A DNA stretch of 64,000 nucleotides, from contig NZ_FQXJ01000009.1 of the NCBI RefSeq assembly GCF_900129935.1, forward strand, positions 42,298 to 106,297. The letters are read 5' to 3'. Source of the DNA: Desulfosporosinus lacus DSM 15449 (GTDB lineage: Bacteria; Bacillota; Desulfitobacteriia; Desulfitobacteriales; Desulfitobacteriaceae). Each line of letters opens with the position of its first letter. Position 1 is the first letter of the stretch. The notes under the pieces are model-generated. The model ran no database searches. It was not told where the DNA came from and saw only the letters and a list, made by a program, of their open reading frames with translations. The position numbers and the translations under genes are program-made. Positions 61,125 to 64,000 of this stretch are shown piece by piece.

Positions 61125-63434
61125 TTATTTGGCGAGTCGCTCAAACAACTTTTCAGCTTCTTCCGAAGGAACCGCTTTACTGAAGAGGTATCCTTGCATT
61201 TCATCGCAGAGCTTGTCTTTAAGGAAGGAGCATTGGTTATTTGTTTCCACTCCTTCAGCAATCACTTTCAACTGAAGGTTTTTGGCAAGCTGAATTATAG
61301 CTGTGACAACTTCCTTCCCATTATCTCCGCTACTAATGTCTTGAATAAAGGTCTGATCTATTTTCAAGGTATCGATTGGCATGCGGCTTAAATAATTTAG
61401 GGAGGAAAATCCCGTTCCAAAATCATCAATAGAAATTCGAATTCCCAACTCTTTAAAGGCAGCCAACATTTTAAGGGTGATTTCGCCCTTTTCCATGGCA
61501 ATTCTTTCCGTGATTTCAAGCTCCAGCCATTGGGGATCTAATTTAGTTTCCTGCAGAACTTGTTTAACTAATTTGATAAAACCCGGTTCTTGAAATTGTC
61601 GAGCAGAGATATTGACTGCTATTCTTAAAGGGATAAACCCTTGATCTTGCCAGTCCTTATTTTGAGCACAGGCAGTTCGTAAAACCCATTCTCCGATAGG
61701 TATAATCAGCCCTGTCTCTTCCGCTACAGGAATGAAGGCCGCTGGGGAAACCAGTCCAAATTCGACTGAGTTCCAGCGAAGGAGGGCTTCCAGACCCACA
61801 ATGTGTCCAGTGTCTAAATTGACTTGAGGCTGATAGTGCAGGACAAATTCTTCGCGAATTAAAGCCTTGCGGAGACTATTTTCGGTGGAGAGCCTTTGAT
61901 TCGCTTTAATATTAAGTCCCGGAGTGAAAAACTGGCAGTTATTTCGCCCCCTTTCCTTAGCATAGTACATGGCAGTATCTGCCTGCTTCACCAAGGTCTC
62001 CCTATCGATGCTATCGTCGGGATAGAGGCTAATTCCAATACTGGTACTTATGTAGATTTCATTGTCCTCTAAGATTATTGGTTTGGAGAAAACCCCTAAA
62101 ATCCGTTCTGACACTGATTTTGCTTCCATCTCATCTTTGATCTCGGAAAGTATGACCAGGAATTCATCCCCGCCCTGCCTGGCCACCGTATCTCCTTCAC
62201 GCAAGGTTTGATGTATGCGCTCTGCTACGCTTTTGAGGAGTTGATCACCAAGATTGTGCCCCATAGTATCATTAATCAGTTTAAAGCGGTCTAAGTCCAA
62301 GAACATGACCGCCACCTTACCCTCTTTCCGTTTTGCCCGGGCTAATGCCTGCTTTAAATGCTCATTGAACAAGAAACGGTTAGGGAGCCCTGTTAAGGCA
62401 TCATGTTGTGCTTGATGGGCCAGTTCTTTCATATGATTCCTCTTATAACTGACATCACGAAACACTAAAACAGCCCCTATTATAGTGTCATCCCTATCCC
62501 GTATAGGAGCTGCCGAGTCCTCGATTGAAACTGTATTCCCCAGCTTATTTATTAAAACGGTTTGATCTGCTATACTGACAACCCGACCTTCTCTTAAACT
62601 GCGGGCAACCGGACTTTCAACCGATTCCCCTGTTTCTTCATTAATAATCTTAAAAATTTTTTCTAAAGATAAACCTATTGCCTCTTTCTTCGACCATCCT
62701 GTCAAGGCCTCAGCTACCGGGTTAAAATATTCTATCTTCGCTTGAACATCGGTGGTGATCACCGCATCTCCTATGGACTCTAAGGTAACCTGGGCCCGTT
62801 CCTTCTCAAGCCAAACCTCAGCCTCCACCTTTTTGCGTTCAGAAATATCGCGAATGAGACTTATAATAATCGGTTTTCCATTTGAGGTTGCCCCCTTAGC
62901 GCTAACGTCGATAGGAAATACACTACCATCTTTGCAGACATGCTTCAGTTCAAATTGCATTCCTTTTGGCGCGTTTTGAAGAAAGCATGGCACTGTTAAC
63001 TGATCCTCCGGCAAACGCAACTTATTAACAGGCATATTTGTCAATTCTTGACGAGTATAACCATAACGTTTCACTGCTGCTTCATTAGCATCAATAATCT
63101 GTCCCTCCGGGCTGATAAATATAATTATGTCTTGAACCTCATCTGCCAAAAGCCGATAGCGTTCCAAAGCGGCCCACTCTTTTTTTAGGGCTTGCTCAGA
63201 TTTCTGAAGGGAGCTATATCCTGATTGAATAAGGAAGTAAAGCAATATTGCCGTGACTAAGACAAAAAGCCCCCCTTTAAGAGTCGAAAACTTGAGGAGC
63301 TCCTGTTGATTTGAGATAATTAGAGCTATTAAACCATCAGAAAAGAGAATCCATATCCAACTAGTCAGCCCATAAAGAATAGCAATCCGCAAAGGAGTGA
63401 TCTTGCTAAAATTCCATTTACAATTAAAATTCAT
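61125..63434 (-). CDS. Membrane PAS-PAS-GGDEF-EAL cyclic-di-GMP protein
   Basis: 769 aa. Two TM helices (about 16-38 and 52-72), PAS 1 (about 95-205), PAS 2 (about 215-330), GGDEF domain (about 345-505) with intact GGDEF in RQGGDEFLVIL, and EAL domain (about 520-765) with EALLRW, NISARQF, ELEITE, DDFGTG, LKID, AEGVE and MQGYLF all present. Both synthase and phosphodiesterase activities are plausible; which dominates cannot be told. Preceded by a small ORF overlapping by ATGA. Confidence 0.92.
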   Translation of the reverse strand: MNFNCKWNFSKITPLRIAILYGLTSWIWILFSDGLIALIISNQQELLKFSTLKGGLFVLVTAILLYFLIQSGYSSLQKSEQALKKEWAALERYRLLADEVQDIIIFISPEGQIIDANEAAVKRYGYTRQELTNMPVNKLRLPEDQLTVPCFLQNAPKGMQFELKHVCKDGSVFPIDVSAKGATSNGKPIIISLIRDISERKKVEAEVWLEKERAQVTLESIGDAVITTDVQAKIEYFNPVAEALTGWSKKEAIGLSLEKIFKIINEETGESVESPVARSLREGRVVSIADQTVLINKLGNTVSIEDSAAPIRDRDDTIIGAVLVFRDVSYKRNHMKELAHQAQHDALTGLPNRFLFNEHLKQALARAKRKEGKVAVMFLDLDRFKLINDTMGHNLGDQLLKSVAERIHQTLREGDTVARQGGDEFLVILSEIKDEMEAKSVSERILGVFSKPIILEDNEIYISTSIGISLYPDDSIDRETLVKQADTAMYYAKERGRNNCQFFTPGLNIKANQRLSTENSLRKALIREEFVLHYQPQVNLDTGHIVGLEALLRWNSVEFGLVSPAAFIPVAEETGLIIPIGEWVLRTACAQNKDWQDQGFIPLRIAVNISARQFQEPGFIKLVKQVLQETKLDPQWLELEITERIAMEKGEITLKMLAAFKELGIRISIDDFGTGFSSLNYLSRMPIDTLKIDQTFIQDISSGDNGKEVVTAIIQLAKNLQLKVIAEGVETNNQCSFLKDKLCDEMQGYLFSKAVPSEEAEKLFERLAK

Positions 63435-63559
63435 AATAATAAGCTCACTCCTTTTGTATTTGCTTTATTCTTCAATAATATTAATATTCCTGCAAATATA
63501 CTTAAGTACAGCAAATAAAGGTCAGACCACTGTGAAATCCGCTTAACTAAGTCTAACAT
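63431..63559 (-). CDS. Small membrane ORF (42 aa) translationally coupled to the GGDEF/EAL gene
   Basis: ATG at 63559 with AGGGAG nine bases upstream. One hydrophobic helix (LYLLYLSIFAGILILL) follows a short amphipathic start. Its TGA overlaps the GGDEF/EAL ATG exactly (ATGA), and the GGAG of that gene lies inside it. No known family. Could be a partner or sensor peptide for the cyclase, or an upstream ORF controlling its translation. Confidence 0.45.
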   Translation of the reverse strand: MLDLVKRISQWSDLYLLYLSIFAGILILLKNKANTKGVSLLL

Positions 63560-63599
63560 TGAGACCATCTCCCTATTTGCAGGAGGCACCACACAAATA

Positions 63600-63637
63600 A
63601 GAGCGCTTCGGTCTATAATTACCTTCCGCAGCGCTCT
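63600..63637 (-). terminator. Rho-independent terminator of the RNase J gene
   Basis: AGAGCGCT/AGCGCTCT stem with additional inner CGG/CCG pairing; minus strand continues TATTTG. It lies about 24 bp past the RNase J stop. Confidence 0.6.
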
Positions 63638-63660
63638 ATCTTAAATGAATCCTAAACACG

Positions 63661-64000
63661 CTAATAATGCAGTAACACGGGCAGAATCATGGGGCGCCTC
63701 CGAGTCTTATCCCATAAGTACTTGCTTAGACTATCCCGAATGTTCGCTTTCAAAACCCCCCACTCGATTTGGTCTTTCTGAAATTGTCTTTCTAAGGTAT
63801 TTACTACCTCCTTCTTTGCTCCGTCAATTAAGGCGTCGGCTTCTTTCATAAATGTGAATCCTCTGGAGATAATATCGGGCCCGGATAAAATCCTATAAGG
63901 CTTGGCCTTGGAAAGTGCGGCTACAACCACAACCACCCCATCCTGTGCCAATTGTTGCCGATCCCGCAGAACAACTTGCCCCACATCTCCTACACCCAGC
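63661..64000 (-). CDS. rnj: Ribonuclease J, C-terminal part (cut by window edge)
   Basis: The frame is open through the right edge, so only the last 112 codons are seen. GVGDVGQVVLRDRQQLAQDGVVVVV and GPDIISRGFTFMKE are the RNase J beta-CASP/C-terminal signature. The tail DKTRRRPMILPVLLHY fits the C-terminal domain used for dimerisation. RNase J processes and decays RNA with 5'-exo and endo activity. Confidence 0.9.
   Translation of the reverse strand, partial: LGVGDVGQVVLRDRQQLAQDGVVVVVAALSKAKPYRILSGPDIISRGFTFMKEADALIDGAKKEVVNTLERQFQKDQIEWGVLKANIRDSLSKYLWDKTRRRPMILPVLLHY

Noticed and set aside
1..64000. CRISPR array, prophage, tRNA or rRNA genes
   Set aside because: No regularly spaced repeats with unique spacers, integrase-bounded phage genes or structural RNA signatures were seen; xerD is the chromosomal dimer-resolution enzyme.

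Overview
The window reads as chromosomal DNA of an anaerobic, endospore-forming Firmicute of the Peptococcaceae type (Desulfosporosinus/Desulfitobacterium-like). The reasons are a full set of clostridial sporulation loci (spoVA, spoIIA, spoIIM, spo0A, spoIVB, spoIIIA), ferredoxin-linked metabolism (2-oxoacid:ferredoxin oxidoreductase, NfnAB), DAP-type lysine synthesis, AGGAGG-type ribosome binding sites with frequent GTG/TTG starts, and moderate-to-low G+C. Genus is inferred from gene content and order only. Almost every gene is on the minus strand; the plus-strand exceptions are a Pro/Tyr-rich membrane protein (6160), an AT-rich orphan (8534) and the spoIIA operon (16617-18213). I see no rRNA, tRNA, CRISPR array, prophage or intact insertion sequence.

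Layout. 1-2505: a DHH-CBS-CBS-CCA nucleotidyltransferase fusion, cut by the left edge. 2.7-6.6 kb: cell-envelope genes (LiaF-like and PspC pair, LCP protein, small unknowns). 6.7-8.0 kb: lysA. 8.0-9.6 kb: the most accessory-looking stretch, with an AT-rich two-TM orphan and a promoter-to-terminator unit that may encode a small RNA. 9.6-12.9 kb: three overlapping genes resembling a 2-hydroxyacyl-CoA dehydratase activation system split into parts. 12.9-16.4 kb: spoVAC-spoVAD-spoVAE-spoVAF. 16.6-18.2 kb: spoIIAA-spoIIAB-sigF, flipped to the plus strand with a sigma-H-like promoter and a 0A box. 18.2-28.5 kb: dacF, a CoA-binding protein, nucleoside salvage (pdp, punA, deoB), xerD, ald, spoIIM, endonuclease Q, nudF. 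28.6-34.1 kb: a branched-chain amino-acid oxidation unit (Leu-type dehydrogenase plus four-subunit ferredoxin oxidoreductase) with a sigma-54 promoter and a PAS/sigma-54 activator next door. 34.3-61 kb: the conserved Firmicute block spo0A-spoIVB-recN-argR-nadK-tlyA-dxs-PAP2-ispA-xseB-xseA-(fchA)-folD-(nfnBA)-nusB-DUF2273-amaP-asp23-accC-pycB/accB-(cheY)-spoIIIAH..AA; parentheses mark insertions relative to the Bacillus order as I remember it. 61-64 kb: a GGDEF/EAL protein preceded by a coupled 42-codon membrane ORF, then the 3' end of an RNase J gene cut by the right edge.

How it works together. Sporulation control (Spo0A, sigma-F and its regulators), engulfment (SpoIIM, SpoIIIA channel), sigma-K checkpoint (SpoIVB) and DPA uptake (SpoVA) are all encoded here. 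Metabolism centres on ferredoxin redox balance: leucine-type amino acids would be deaminated and oxidised to acyl-CoA with reduced ferredoxin, and NfnAB can exchange ferredoxin, NADH and NADPH electrons beside the folate enzymes FolD and FchA. The most notable non-obvious signals are an internal ribosome binding site and TTG start that would release a free AccB from the carboxyltransferase-BCCP fusion, the sigma-54 promoter with clustered TTGCA/TGCAA upstream sites, period-7 tandem repeats in several intergenic regions, a palindromic mini-element in minus-strand gene leaders, the small-RNA-like unit at 9.4-9.6 kb and the coupled small ORF at 63.4 kb. No clearly new defence or mobile system is visible; the 8534 orphan is the best candidate.
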